A stretch of DNA of 64,000 nt from positions 62,001 to 126,000 of the forward strand of contig NZ_RFFL01000003.1 in assembly GCF_003696285.1 (NCBI RefSeq). The letters are read 5' to 3'. The notes under the pieces were generated by a model that was not told the origin of the DNA, did not search any database, and was given only the letters and a program-made list of their open reading frames with translations. The translations under genes and the position numbers were made by a program. Source of the stretch: Stutzerimonas nitrititolerans (GTDB lineage: Bacteria; Pseudomonadota; Gammaproteobacteria; Pseudomonadales; Pseudomonadaceae). Shown here piece after piece: positions 54,432 to 63,250 of this stretch (position 1 is its first letter; each line of letters starts with the position of its first letter).

Positions 54432-55220
54432 ATGGCATTTTCCGCCAGTGGCGAAGCGCGGGTAGCGGTGCTGGTCGATTGCGACAACGTTACGCCCGAG
54501 ATACTGGAGCATGCGCTGCGCGTGGGCGCCCAGTTCGGGCGGGTGGTCCTGCGCAGGGGCTACGGCAACCCCGGAACGCTCGCCAACCGGTGGCAAGAAG
54601 CCTTGGTGCGTCTGGCCTTCACCCCATGCCTGCAGTACCAGTATGCGGCGGGCAAGAACACGGCCGACATCGCCCTGGCACTCGATGCGCTAGAGGCACT
54701 GTTCGATGCACGCGCCGACACATTCTGCCTGGTGACCAGCGATTCGGACTTTGCCTACCTGTGTCGTAAGCTTCGTGAGCGGGGCGCGACGGTCTGCATC
54801 GTCGGCGAGGCCAAGACCCCGGATGCACTGCGCAACGCCAGTGACGAGTTCTTCGAATGGACGCGCCAGGCCGATCAGCCTGACGAATCACCGGAGCCCC
54901 GCCATATAACCTGTCCGGCCAAGGCAGACGCCAAACCGGAACCCGCCAAGCCTGTCGTCAAGCGTCGTCCCCGTTTCGTGGTCGATGCGGTCGCCCTCAT
55001 GGTTTCGAGTACGAACGAAGGGAAGGTCACGCTTAGCGCGCTGGGCGGCTATCTCAAGCGTGCCGATCCAGCGTTCTCGCCCAGCGCCTATGGCCATTCC
55101 GGGTTGCTCAACATGATCAAGACCTATGATCTGCTGCAAGCCGTACAGGAGTCCGGCGGCCACTGGAGCGTCAGCCTAGCCAAGGAACCGGATGTCGACG
55201 AACCCTCGGCGGCATCATGA
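54432..55220 (+). CDS. NYN-domain RNase with LOTUS/OST-HTH domain
   Basis: A 262-aa LabA-like protein. The NYN (PIN-like) nuclease domain has its acidic residues in VLVDCDN, TADIALALDALEALFD and LVTSDSDFAYL. A linker is followed by a C-terminal OST-HTH/LOTUS domain (VTLSALGGYLKRADPAFSPS then GLLNMIKTYDLL). Proteins of this layout probably cut RNA, with the LOTUS domain reading RNA or proteins. It precedes a small HTH-like gene by 45 bp. Confidence 0.9.
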   Translation: MAFSASGEARVAVLVDCDNVTPEILEHALRVGAQFGRVVLRRGYGNPGTLANRWQEALVRLAFTPCLQYQYAAGKNTADIALALDALEALFDARADTFCLVTSDSDFAYLCRKLRERGATVCIVGEAKTPDALRNASDEFFEWTRQADQPDESPEPRHITCPAKADAKPEPAKPVVKRRPRFVVDAVALMVSSTNEGKVTLSALGGYLKRADPAFSPSAYGHSGLLNMIKTYDLLQAVQESGGHWSVSLAKEPDVDEPSAAS

Positions 55221-55265
55221 GAATACGACAATAGGATGCCGCCGGGTGTGGAGTATGGAGGGAGC

Positions 55266-55670
55266 ATGACTGACCGCAAGATCATCCAGTTGGTGAGCGC
55301 AGGATCGCCTGCCGTGCTGGTCGCCCTGTGCGATGACGGCTCTGCCTGGCAGCGCACCCTGGACAACACCGAACAGCCCTGGCGAGCGCTACCACCGATC
55401 CCATCGCCGGGGGCCGAGAGGGTGTCGGAGGCCCGGCCCGGCAACATGGGGCAGCGCTGGGAGGCTGCAGATGACGAGCACCTGCGTCGGTTGTGGGGCG
55501 AGCACGGCAAGCTTTGCTCCGAGATCGCCGCCATCATGGCGCGCAGCGAAGGGGCCATCGTCGCGCGTCTGGCTCATCTGAAACTCTTCGCAGATCGCGA
55601 GTCGGCACGTGAAGCCGATCGGGCCCGCCGCGCCGGCAGAAACGCAGTGATGTCACCTGCTAATGGGTAG
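55266..55670 (+). CDS. uncharacterised protein with Myb/SANT-like C-terminus
   Basis: A 134-aa protein. The N-terminal ~45 residues form beta-strand-like sequence (IIQLVSAGSPAVLVALCDDG). The C-terminal part (RWEAADDEHLRRLWGEHGK, then IAAIMARSEGAIVARLAHL) resembles Myb/SANT-type HTH motifs known from phage proteins. GGAGGGAGC lies upstream of ATG 55266. It overlaps the next gene by 8 bp. The function is unknown. Confidence 0.75.
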   Translation: MTDRKIIQLVSAGSPAVLVALCDDGSAWQRTLDNTEQPWRALPPIPSPGAERVSEARPGNMGQRWEAADDEHLRRLWGEHGKLCSEIAAIMARSEGAIVARLAHLKLFADRESAREADRARRAGRNAVMSPANG

Positions 55671-56160
55671 ATGCGGCGTGATGCGGTGCGCAAGGCAGGC
55701 CGTGGCGGTCGTCTTCCTGGCGACTTTGGCGGTCGGGAGCGCCCGGGCCGAACCCATCAATTCGCTCGGGTTGCGTACGACCGATGCCAGTGGCTGCCAT
55801 TTGACGGATGGGCGCGGCTTCGAAGCGCCTACGATCGTGCTGATGGCAGGCGCGTACGACAAGCTGCTCCCGGAGGCGGCCGTTGCGCTCAAGGTCATCG
55901 ACGTGGCCATCGAGGCGGGTTGCGACATCGACGAGCCGGATGAGCTGGGATTCTCGCCGTTGAACGCCGCTATCCTCTACAACGAGCCGGTGCTGGTCGA
56001 GCGGTTCCTGCGCGCCGGAGCCGACCCCCACCGGAAGATCGTCAGCCCCAGGGCCAGCATCAACGGCCTTGATTCGTTCGAGTTTTTGCACCTGCTGGAG
56101 GCCAAGGCCCCCAGCCAGAACCGCGCGGCGCTTCGACAGATGCTGCGCGACCGCGATTGA
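55663..56160 (+). CDS. exported ankyrin-repeat protein
   Basis: A 165-aa protein with a signal peptide (VAVVFLATLAVGSARAEP). Two or three ankyrin-like repeats follow (IEAGCDIDEPDELGFSPLNAAI, read in parts; VERFLRAGADPHRKI). Disulfide-capable Cys lie at C45 and C87 by eye. The start is 55663 or 55681. Small periplasmic ankyrin proteins often protect against effectors or catalases; here no role can be assigned. Confidence 0.82.
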   Translation: MGRCGVMRCARQAVAVVFLATLAVGSARAEPINSLGLRTTDASGCHLTDGRGFEAPTIVLMAGAYDKLLPEAAVALKVIDVAIEAGCDIDEPDELGFSPLNAAILYNEPVLVERFLRAGADPHRKIVSPRASINGLDSFEFLHLLEAKAPSQNRAALRQMLRDRD

Positions 56161-56263
56161 GCCTGGCGTACTCCCCATGAAGGAGCAGTAACCCAGTAGG
56201 GCTGCGACCCGTGCAGGAGAGGCACTCGTTTGGTAACGATGGAACAGTGGCGATTACGCCATC

Positions 56264-57463
56264 CTAAGCAAAGGTTTTCATGAACGGCTCGGCGCAACGC
56301 CTGATTGCCGCGACCACGTGTGGCGCCTGCTCGCACAGCTCGGTCGAGCGAGCCAATACCTGTTCAAGCGCTTGCAATTGCCTGCGGATGATCGCTTCCG
56401 GCCGGGCGACATCGCACGTCCCGGCGAAGTCCAGCAACCCCTGTCGCGATGCGAACAACGACTTGTTGCCGCAAAGATCCAGCGCTAGGACGTCCTCGGG
56501 AATGTAGGCGGTGGTGTTGACGATATCGTAGGCCGGCGCGAGCCGTGCATCGCGCTGGGTAGGGTCGGAATACAGCAGCCCGAAGTTCTTCAGGTGGGCG
56601 TCGCCGTTACCGACGATGCAACTCAAGGTCACGATCTCGAACAGCTGCGCCAGCGAGTCCCGTACCTGTTCAGGCGCACAGAACAGGCGGATGGCCTTGG
56701 CGATGGCCGAATAGCTCTTGCTGTACTTCTGCTCGGCGGCCAGCCCCATCAGGGCGGCCATGTCCTCGAAACCCATGGGGTCGAGCCGCTCATCACGGTC
56801 GAAACGGCGCATGACGAACAGTTTGGCGTTGTCGGACAGGTAGAATTCCGGCACCGCAATACCCGCTTCTCTGGCCACCGACATGCAGAGGAACTCGTTG
56901 ATCGCCAGCCCGGGAAATTCGTCCCGACCGCTTTTGATGATCAGGTCGGAGGTCTTCGAGGTGAAGCGCCGCGGCGCCGAATCAAGGTGTTCGGGCACCA
57001 GGACCTTGGGCTGGACACCGGATATCCCCGCACGCAGGATGTAGCGATCCACCAGATCGGCAAAGATGTCCTCGGCTCCATCCCAGGCGAGGATTTCCTC
57101 CAGCTTCTCCCCCGGAAACCGCTGGCGCTTGAGAAGCGTATCGACTTCGTGCGAACTCACCGCGACGCGGCCGATGGGCGAACTGCTGCCCGACAGTGCC
57201 AGCAGCAACATGGGGTCGACGTTCGCCACCTTCGCCAGGCGATTGCGCAACTGCTCCAATACATAGCCTTCCGGCAGATTCATCTGGAAGATCGGATGCA
57301 GTTCCCGGTGTCTGTATTCATCCAGGCGCACGGGCATCAGCAGGCTGATTGCCGCTCGTGCCTCCGCGCTATCGTGATAGCGGAACAGATAGCTCGCGGT
57401 GCTGTGGTGATGAAGTCTCCCGCTGTCGCCCTCGGGGGTGGAAACCTGCAGGGTGGTGGCCAT
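56264..57463 (-). CDS. hipA: HipA-type toxin kinase
   Basis: A 399-aa HipA serine/threonine kinase. The N-lobe has ALSGSSSPIGRVAV and the ISGVQPKVLV loop. The catalytic segment IVGNGDAHLKNFGLLY and the metal motif PAYDIVNT are intact. HipA kinases phosphorylate glutamyl-tRNA synthetase or related targets and cause growth arrest. ATG 57463 overlaps the hipB stop by one base. The length is slightly below that of Escherichia coli HipA (about 440 aa). Confidence 0.93.
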   Translation of the reverse strand: MATTLQVSTPEGDSGRLHHHSTASYLFRYHDSAEARAAISLLMPVRLDEYRHRELHPIFQMNLPEGYVLEQLRNRLAKVANVDPMLLLALSGSSSPIGRVAVSSHEVDTLLKRQRFPGEKLEEILAWDGAEDIFADLVDRYILRAGISGVQPKVLVPEHLDSAPRRFTSKTSDLIIKSGRDEFPGLAINEFLCMSVAREAGIAVPEFYLSDNAKLFVMRRFDRDERLDPMGFEDMAALMGLAAEQKYSKSYSAIAKAIRLFCAPEQVRDSLAQLFEIVTLSCIVGNGDAHLKNFGLLYSDPTQRDARLAPAYDIVNTTAYIPEDVLALDLCGNKSLFASRQGLLDFAGTCDVARPEAIIRRQLQALEQVLARSTELCEQAPHVVAAIRRCAEPFMKTFA

Positions 57464-57714
57464 CAGTCGAATACTCCCTGTATTTCGTCGAGCGTAGGCA
57501 TTGCAGCCGGCGTCACTTGGAACTCGCAGTCCAGCGCGCCCAGTACACGCGAATAGGCATTTATCCCCACGGATTGATCACCCTTCTCGATGGCGATGAC
57601 CTTCTGACGGGTCAGGCCCGCCAGGGCTGCAAGCCTGGCCTGCGTGAGCCCCCGGCTCAGGCGGCGCTCACGAAGCTGCTCGCCAAGGCGCAGTGTGATG
57701 ATTGTATGGTCCAT
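57463..57714 (-). CDS. hipB: HipB-type XRE antitoxin
   Basis: An 83-aa XRE repressor: LGEQLRERRLSRGLTQARLA, then GLTRQKVIAIEKGDQSVGIN, the helix-turn-helix. It should neutralise HipA and repress the operon. ATG 57714 lacks a good ribosome site; TTG 57732 is the alternative. Upstream, GTATACGTTAC and GTATCGTATTC are similar 11-base tracts that may be operators. Confidence 0.9.
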   Translation of the reverse strand: MDHTIITLRLGEQLRERRLSRGLTQARLAALAGLTRQKVIAIEKGDQSVGINAYSRVLGALDCEFQVTPAAMPTLDEIQGVFD

Positions 57715-57828
57715 GTCACGAATACGATACAAATGGAGTCTTATGTAACGTATACCTAACCTTAGGAGAGATCAATGATTATGTGAGGTTCGTCGCAGGC
57801 GATTGACCGTCGCCGAGCACTCATAATA

Positions 57829-57844
57829 CTGTATAAACATACAG
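57829..57844 (+). promoter_or_regulatory. LexA (SOS) box before umuDC
   Basis: CTGTATAAACATACAG, a full match to the LexA consensus CTG-TN8A-CAG, 18 bases before the umuD ATG. Confidence 0.92.
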
Positions 57845-57862
57845 TTTTGAGGTCGGTACACC

Positions 57863-58294
57863 ATGCCTGTCAGTATTCTGGGCCCTGCGGCGCCCTCGTC
57901 GATCATCCTGCCGTTTTTCAGCTTTTGCGTCCCGGCGGGGTTTCCAAGCCCGGCGCAGGACCATATGGAAGGCACCATTTCGCTCGACGAGCTGATGGAC
58001 ATTCGCGCTCCCCACACCTACATGGCGCGCGCCGACGGCGACAGCATGGTCGATGTGGGCATCTTCGACCGTGACATCCTCATCATCTCGCGTGGCCGCT
58101 CGGCTGAACGGGGGGAGGTCGTCATTGCCGCTCTCGACAACGAGCCTTTGGTGAAGATCTTCGACCGCAAGGACGATCAGGTCGTGCTGCGCTCGGCGAA
58201 CAGGAAATTCCCGCCGCGCTACCTGCTCGAGAGCGAGGAGTTGCAGGTCTGGGGAGTGGTGTCCTTCAGCATACGTTTCCATGGACGGTACTGA
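57863..58294 (+). CDS. umuD: UmuD-like SOS mutagenesis protein
   Basis: A 143-aa LexA/UmuD-type protease substrate. The self-cleavage region is [16 protein letters not shown] (cut predicted at A25-G26). The Ser-Lys dyad is S61 (DGDSMVD) and K98 (EPLVKIF). After RecA-stimulated cleavage the product joins UmuC in DNA polymerase V. It overlaps umuC by 14 bp and is under a LexA box. Plasmid relatives are named impA, mucA or rulA. Confidence 0.94.
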   Translation: MPVSILGPAAPSSIILPFFSFCVPAGFPSPAQDHMEGTISLDELMDIRAPHTYMARADGDSMVDVGIFDRDILIISRGRSAERGEVVIAALDNEPLVKIFDRKDDQVVLRSANRKFPPRYLLESEELQVWGVVSFSIRFHGRY

Positions 58295-59561
58295 ACGGCC
58301 CCTGGCCCTGATCGACTGCAACTCGTTCTATGCCAGCTGTGAGCGGATCTTCCGGCCCGATCTGCGTCGTACCCCCATCGTGGTGCTGTCGAACAACGAC
58401 GGCTGCGTCATTGCGCGCTCGGCCGAGGCAAAGGCGCTGGGCATCCGGATGGGCGAGCCCTATTTCAAGATCCGGCATGAACTCAAGCGCAGGGGCGTAG
58501 CCGTGTTCTCCAGCAACTACGCGCTCTACGGCGACATCAGCGAGCGGGTGATGACGGTCATCGAGGGGTTGGTGCCGGCCGTGGAGGTGTATTCGATCGA
58601 CGAGGCCTTTGCCGACCTGACGGGCATTGCCGATGTGGAGGGACTCGGCAGGCGTATCCGTACCGACGTGCTGCGCTGCACCGGCATCCCGGTGGGGGTG
58701 GGCATCGCCGGCACCAAGACGCTGGCCAAGCTGGCCAACCATTCGGCCAAGCGCTGGCAGAAGCAGACGGGCGGGGTGGTGAGCCTGCTCGACCCCGACC
58801 GGCGCGACAAGGTCCTGCGCGTCACCGAAGTCGGCGACGTCTGGGGTATTGGACGGCGCATGACCGAGCACCTCAATCGCATGGACATCCATACGGCCTG
58901 GGACCTGGCGCAGGCCGATGCCCGGACGCTGCGCGAGCGATTCTCTGTGGTGGTGGAGAAAACCGCTCGCGAACTCAGGGGCACGCCCTGCCTGGCGCTC
59001 GAGGAGATGGCGCCAGCGAAGCGGGAAATCTGCTGCTCGCGCATGTTCGGCGACCGCCAGGAAGCATTCGAGCCGATCCGCGAGGCGGTTGCCAGCTATG
59101 CCGCGCGGGCTTGCGAAAAGCTCCGGGCGCAGCAATCGCTGTGCAAGCGTGTACGGATAAGCATCCGGACCGGCATGTTCAATCCGGAGGAGCCGAAGTA
59201 TGCACAGGGCATGGTATGCGAGCTGCCGTATCCGACCGATGACACGCGCCTGATCACCCGGGCCGCCATCGCCGGCCTGGAGCACATCTACCGTCATGGC
59301 TATGCCTATAGCAAGGCGGAGGTGCTGTTGATGGAGCTGTGCCAACGCGGCGAGTTCTCCGACGATCTGTTCGCATCGACCCCGCCGGCGGCGGCTGAAC
59401 GGGTAATGGAGGTGCTCGATGCGGTCAACGCCAAATGGGGCCGCAATACGCTACGGCCGGGGCGTGTGACCCTGGCACCGAAGTGGAGCATGCGCCGGGA
59501 CATGATGAGCCAGAGCTTTACGACCCGGATCGACCAGCTGTGGACGGTTGGGTGCCGATGA
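58281..59561 (+). CDS. umuC: UmuC-like DNA polymerase V catalytic subunit
   Basis: A Y-family translesion polymerase of 426 aa, full length. Catalytic residues appear in [17 protein letters not shown] and [11 protein letters not shown]. The [11 protein letters not shown] segment and little-finger domain ([14 protein letters not shown]) are also intact. Carriage on mobile DNA raises mutation and UV survival in the host. rulB/umuC genes are known ICE integration targets, but this copy is not interrupted. Confidence 0.95.
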   Translation: MDGTERPLALIDCNSFYASCERIFRPDLRRTPIVVLSNNDGCVIARSAEAKALGIRMGEPYFKIRHELKRRGVAVFSSNYALYGDISERVMTVIEGLVPAVEVYSIDEAFADLTGIADVEGLGRRIRTDVLRCTGIPVGVGIAGTKTLAKLANHSAKRWQKQTGGVVSLLDPDRRDKVLRVTEVGDVWGIGRRMTEHLNRMDIHTAWDLAQADARTLRERFSVVVEKTARELRGTPCLALEEMAPAKREICCSRMFGDRQEAFEPIREAVASYAARACEKLRAQQSLCKRVRISIRTGMFNPEEPKYAQGMVCELPYPTDDTRLITRAAIAGLEHIYRHGYAYSKAEVLLMELCQRGEFSDDLFASTPPAAAERVMEVLDAVNAKWGRNTLRPGRVTLAPKWSMRRDMMSQSFTTRIDQLWTVGCR

Positions 59562-59714
59562 GGGAAAGCAGGAACACCTGGATGCCAGGCTGGCGGCACC
59601 TCGGGGGACCGCACCACACAGGTTGCCGGGACGTTGAGCAGGCATCAGCTAACGTGTCGGATGGGGCCTGCGCAATAGGCCGCTGCCTGATGAAGGCTTT
59701 CAGGCCGGGGGCAC

Positions 59715-60653
59715 CTAACCCTTCAGGTTCTCGTTGATCCAGTCGGCCGTCGTTGTCAGCTCAATGCCATGGACGGCGTTGAAGGTGTTTCGCTTATCCC
59801 AGGCGACGCCCTTGCCCTGCGCAAACACCGCCCGATACTTGCGCATCTGATCGTCGGGGGCGGCGGCCAGATCGTCGTTCAGCTTCTGCACGGTCCACTC
59901 GATCCGATGCACCTTGCGATCCAGGGCAGCATCGACCCTGTCAGCGAGCTGACCGTAGCTCAGGGTGTCTCCAGCAACGAACACCACCCGGTTCGCCAGG
60001 CGGGGGCGAGTGAACAGTATCCTCGCCGTCAGCAGCCCGATGTCCTCCGGTGTTGTCACGGTGACTTGCGTATTCCAGCTGCCCAGCGCATGGACTGTGT
60101 TGCGTGCCAGGTCCACCACACCGAACGCGGGCTCGAACAGGAAGCTTGTGAACATGCCCGTCGAGATGATCAGCCACTCGGTCCGCCCCTGGGCGCGCAG
60201 CAGTGCCCGAACCTCGAGCTGTTCGTCGAACAGATCCTGCGCGCTGCCTTTGCCGATCGCGTCGTAGTCGACCCCGAACTGCCAGGGCACGTAGCGTTTC
60301 ACGCCCGCCTCGAGCACGGCTTGGGTGATTTTGAGTTGCACGCCCGCACCTGCCACGAAACCTACGCAGCTGATGACGGTGTCGAACCGACGGAAATTCC
60401 CGGCCAGTTCTTCAACCGGGTCCTCAATGATGTCGGCGGACAATACCCCAACACCCAGCATCCGTAATTGTTCGAGCAGCTCCGCTCGGGGCTTGGGTAT
60501 GGCAGCGGTTACCGCGGGACGCAGCAGGACCGTGATGCGCACACCGCCTTCGTTCGCAGCGGCCTTGGCCAGCTCGCGCAGCACGCAGAGGCCAAGTTCT
60601 CCAGCGCCAAGCACCAGGATATTTCGGGTTTCCACAGCGTGATCTGCCTGCAT
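59715..60653 (-). CDS. NmrA-like NAD(P)-dependent reductase
   Basis: A 312-aa NmrA/isoflavone-reductase-type protein. The Rossmann motif ILVLGAGELGLCVLREL opens the protein, with VKRYVPWQFGVDYDAIG and TTPEDIGLLTARILF after it. These are features of aromatic-alcohol reductases or redox sensors. ATG 60653 has GGAG 6 bases upstream. It is divergent from an HxlR regulator, a common pairing for quinone/aldehyde-responsive reductases. Confidence 0.88.
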   Translation of the reverse strand: MQADHAVETRNILVLGAGELGLCVLRELAKAAANEGGVRITVLLRPAVTAAIPKPRAELLEQLRMLGVGVLSADIIEDPVEELAGNFRRFDTVISCVGFVAGAGVQLKITQAVLEAGVKRYVPWQFGVDYDAIGKGSAQDLFDEQLEVRALLRAQGRTEWLIISTGMFTSFLFEPAFGVVDLARNTVHALGSWNTQVTVTTPEDIGLLTARILFTRPRLANRVVFVAGDTLSYGQLADRVDAALDRKVHRIEWTVQKLNDDLAAAPDDQMRKYRAVFAQGKGVAWDKRNTFNAVHGIELTTTADWINENLKG

Positions 60654-60711
60654 GATCTTCTCCAAAGTGCGTTTCGATCGTGGACGGCCGTTATCCTGTC
60701 ACCATCGAGGA

Positions 60712-60730
60712 GTGCCTCGTAAGTAGGCAC
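60712..60730. promoter_or_regulatory. candidate HxlR operator
   Basis: Inverted repeat GTGCCT-N7-AGGCAC in the 98-bp divergent promoter between the NmrA-like and HxlR genes. Confidence 0.45.
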
Positions 60731-60751
60731 ACGCGTGATCCTGGGGGCTCT

Positions 60752-61165
60752 ATGGACAACGACGAAATCATCAGGCAGTCGCAAGCGGTGTGCGCCGCGC
60801 TGAGTGCGGAAGACGATGGCTTGAAGCGGGAGGTGCTGTCCCATGCGGGCAATCGCTGGTCGCTGGGAATCGTCCACACGCTAGGGGTGGCGGGGCGCTT
60901 GCGCCACGCTGAAATAGCCAGGCGCATGGATGGCGTCACGCAGCGGATGCTGACTCGCAGCCTGCGGCAGCTGGAACGAGACGGCCTGGTCCTGCGGCAC
61001 GATTACGCCGAGGTCCCGCCTCGCGTGGAGTATGAATTGTCGGCGTTGGGGCGGGGCCTGCTCGCCCAGATGATTCCGCTGTGGATGTGGGTCGTGAAGA
61101 ACGCCGAGGGCTTTCGTGCCGCTCGACAGGACTACGACGCGAGGGCCTCCGACGACACAAGATGA
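60752..61165 (+). CDS. HxlR-family transcriptional regulator
   Basis: A 137-aa winged-helix regulator. The HxlR core is GNRWSLGIVHTLGVAGRLRH, with AEIARRMDGVTQRMLTRSLR then LERDGLVLRHDYAEVPPRVE. HxlR proteins sense electrophiles through Cys; C13 near the N-terminus is the only clear candidate. It probably represses the divergent NmrA-like gene. Confidence 0.9.
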   Translation: MDNDEIIRQSQAVCAALSAEDDGLKREVLSHAGNRWSLGIVHTLGVAGRLRHAEIARRMDGVTQRMLTRSLRQLERDGLVLRHDYAEVPPRVEYELSALGRGLLAQMIPLWMWVVKNAEGFRAARQDYDARASDDTR

Positions 61166-61338
61166 GCGCTCGACCTTCAAACGGCTACGCCGCAGTTACT
61201 TGATGTGAAGACTCCATTTCCTCATGTGCGAGCTGGATGCGACTAGATGCGTTTGCCCAGCCTCCTTGGAGCCTTGATATCCTCCGGTCAAGGAAACACA
61301 GCCCTTGGCGGCGACTCAATCCATACGAGGAAATCTTG

Positions 61339-62013
61339 ATGGCGCGCGTTGACCTGGACGTTCCGTTCTCGGAGAAAGATGAAGCGAAAGCGCTTGGAGC
61401 CCGCTGGGATCCACAGGCAAAGGTCTGGTACATCCCCGAAGGTAAAGAATCGGCACCATTTGCTAGATGGCTCCCCCAGCAAGGCGATGCGAACTTGGCG
61501 AATGAGCCGGAATTCAAAATCCGATCGCTTTGGTACTTCCTTATTGAGTCGTCATCCCACTGCTGGAAATGCGGCAACCGGACACGGGTACATGCGTTCA
61601 TGCTGCCGGAAGATCACGAGCAGTTTGAATACGCAGAGGAGGATGAGGCGTTTACCCTCGCCAGTCCCAGTGGCTACTGGATGCGCCAGGGAGAAATTGG
61701 GACGGTGTCGAATGTGTATGGCTTGTCGCCAAAGGTATTGGCGCAGCTTCGATGCCATACGACTCGCTATCGGCCTGCCTACAGCCAACAGGCCGGGGCA
61801 ACCTACTACATGAACCACTGCGAGCACTGCGGAGCTAAGCTGGGCGACTTCTACATGCACTCAGAGCCGGGTGGTGCGTTCTTTCCAATGTCGGCTGCCG
61901 ACGCGAGCAAGATGATCCTGCGCAAGGTCGACGCGCCCTTCGAGGCGAATGGCAGCGTGGGATATGCATCGGAGAATTTCGTCGAGTGCATGCAACGCAA
62001 AGATGACCAGTGA
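61339..62013 (+). CDS. DUF5710-type protein with Cys clusters
   Basis: A 224-aa protein. The N-terminal DUF5710-like segment (VDLDVPFSEKDEAKALGARW then VWYIPEG) is common in plasmid DNA-processing proteins. Two CxxC pairs (CWKCGN and CEHCGAKLG) probably form a zinc-binding centre. The rest is unknown. GAGGAAA precedes ATG 61339. It is followed by a nuclease-like gene after 25 bp. Confidence 0.82.
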   Translation: MARVDLDVPFSEKDEAKALGARWDPQAKVWYIPEGKESAPFARWLPQQGDANLANEPEFKIRSLWYFLIESSSHCWKCGNRTRVHAFMLPEDHEQFEYAEEDEAFTLASPSGYWMRQGEIGTVSNVYGLSPKVLAQLRCHTTRYRPAYSQQAGATYYMNHCEHCGAKLGDFYMHSEPGGAFFPMSAADASKMILRKVDAPFEANGSVGYASENFVECMQRKDDQ

Positions 62014-62038
62014 GTCCCAAGGATCAAGGTAGCGCTAC

Positions 62039-62554
62039 ATGAGCTATGGGTTAGAAGACGCTTCAGGTGGAAGCAACGAAGAGGTCGTTGAGCTGCTGCG
62101 CCAGGCCAAGCTAATCGCGGTGCGTTATCGCCAGCTCACCGGTAAACCGTTGGGTATTACAGGAGAAGTGGCAGAGTTCGAGGCGGCCGCCATTCTTGGT
62201 TTGGATCTGCACGCTGCTCGGGCCGCGGGCTATGACGCAACCGAGATGCGAGACGGGAAGCCCGTTCGGGTGCAAATAAAAGGTCGATGCATCTCTGACC
62301 CGAAGCGCGTAACGGGGCGGGTCGGCAAGATCGATCTCAGGCAGCCTTTCGATACCGTACTGCTGGTCCTATTGGACATGGACCTGAATGCACTTGCGAT
62401 GTACGAAGCGGAGCGTACTGCTGTCGAGGCACTACTCACCAAGCCTGGCTCGAAGGCCCGCAACGAGCGCGGATCGGTTGGCATTAGCCAATTCAAAGCG
62501 ATCAGTAAGGTCCGTTGGACCAAGAGCGGCGTAACGAAGATTCAGGTCGTGTAG
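62039..62554 (+). CDS. DUF6998-like protein, possible restriction-type nuclease fold
   Basis: A 171-aa protein. TGEVAEFEAAAILGLDLHA then GYDATEMRDGKPVRVQIKGR gives a D...QxK pattern resembling PD-(D/E)xK nuclease cores. The domain is seen in small restriction-associated proteins. It may form a pair with the DUF5710 gene just upstream. No methylase is nearby. Confidence 0.7.
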   Translation: MSYGLEDASGGSNEEVVELLRQAKLIAVRYRQLTGKPLGITGEVAEFEAAAILGLDLHAARAAGYDATEMRDGKPVRVQIKGRCISDPKRVTGRVGKIDLRQPFDTVLLVLLDMDLNALAMYEAERTAVEALLTKPGSKARNERGSVGISQFKAISKVRWTKSGVTKIQVV

Positions 62555-62638
62555 CAGTTGGTCGCCGGCGGCTGACTTTGCAATATACCGAGTCGGAAGA
62601 AGAACAAAGCGGGCCGCCCAAGCGGACGGCCCGGTGGC

Positions 62639-62905
62639 TCAGGCTTGCGCCGATTCCGCGCCGAATGCCCGTCGATACAGCACGACCATCTCGTCGAGCA
62701 GTTCCTGGGCCGCATAGCCCAACAGGCGCGCCCGCAGATCGAGGGTAGGCACGCCGCCATCCTCGGTCAGCTGAAGCAAAAGCCCCCGGATCATCTCGAC
62801 ACGCATCTCTGCCTCGGCCAAGGGACCGGAAGACGAAACGACAGTCGAACAACGCAAGTGGGCAGTGGAAGGAAAGGCCAGGAGATTGGAAGGCAACTCA
62901 GTCAT
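62639..62905 (-). CDS. small conserved-looking hypothetical protein
   Basis: An 88-aa protein, acidic and helical (AEMRVEMIRGLLLQLTEDGG, then RARLLGYAAQELLDEMVVLY). I do not recognise the family. ATG 62905 is chosen because sequence upstream is highly structured non-coding DNA, although the frame is open to 63145. That long structured leader may control it. Confidence 0.6.
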   Translation of the reverse strand: MTELPSNLLAFPSTAHLRCSTVVSSSGPLAEAEMRVEMIRGLLLQLTEDGGVPTLDLRARLLGYAAQELLDEMVVLYRRAFGAESAQA

Positions 62906-62989
62906 GGCCCACCTCGCAGCGCGAAGTAGTAACAGAGCCAGATAGAGACGAAACGACAGGGTGGGGCGCGGGCGTAAAAAGGAGGTAGT

Positions 62990-63250
62990 GCATAACGCTG
63001 GTGCTCCTTGGACAGTTAAGGAGCCGCCAACCAGCCTTCTCACGAGCGTGGGTGGCGGACCGTGCAAGGGTGAGAACCGGCGTCCAAGGGAACCGGCCGG
63101 ACCGAAGCCCGCCTCACACGGCCCGCCATAGCTTTGCTGCAGCACAGTGCTAACACTGGCTGTGCGCTACGGCGCAACCGCGCCTTGGACATACACGCCG
63201 GGTTCTCACGCCCGGTCGCGGGATTTACCGCGACTGGGACAGTCTAGCGC
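62990..63250 (-). ncRNA. candidate structured RNA upstream of the 88-aa gene
   Basis: About 260 bases without a supported gene but dense in hairpins. Seen are CTCCTT/AAGGAG (63004-63023), CCGCCA/TGGCGG (63024-63058), CAGTG-CTAA-CACTG (63146-63159), GGCGC-AACC-GCGCC (63171-63184), and CCGGTCGCGG/CCGCGACTGG (63213-63238). A long-range pair joins GGGTGAGAACC (63068) with GGGTTCTCACGCCC (63199). The density of nested pairs suggests a cis-regulatory or free RNA. The strand is inferred from the following minus-strand gene. Confidence 0.5.
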
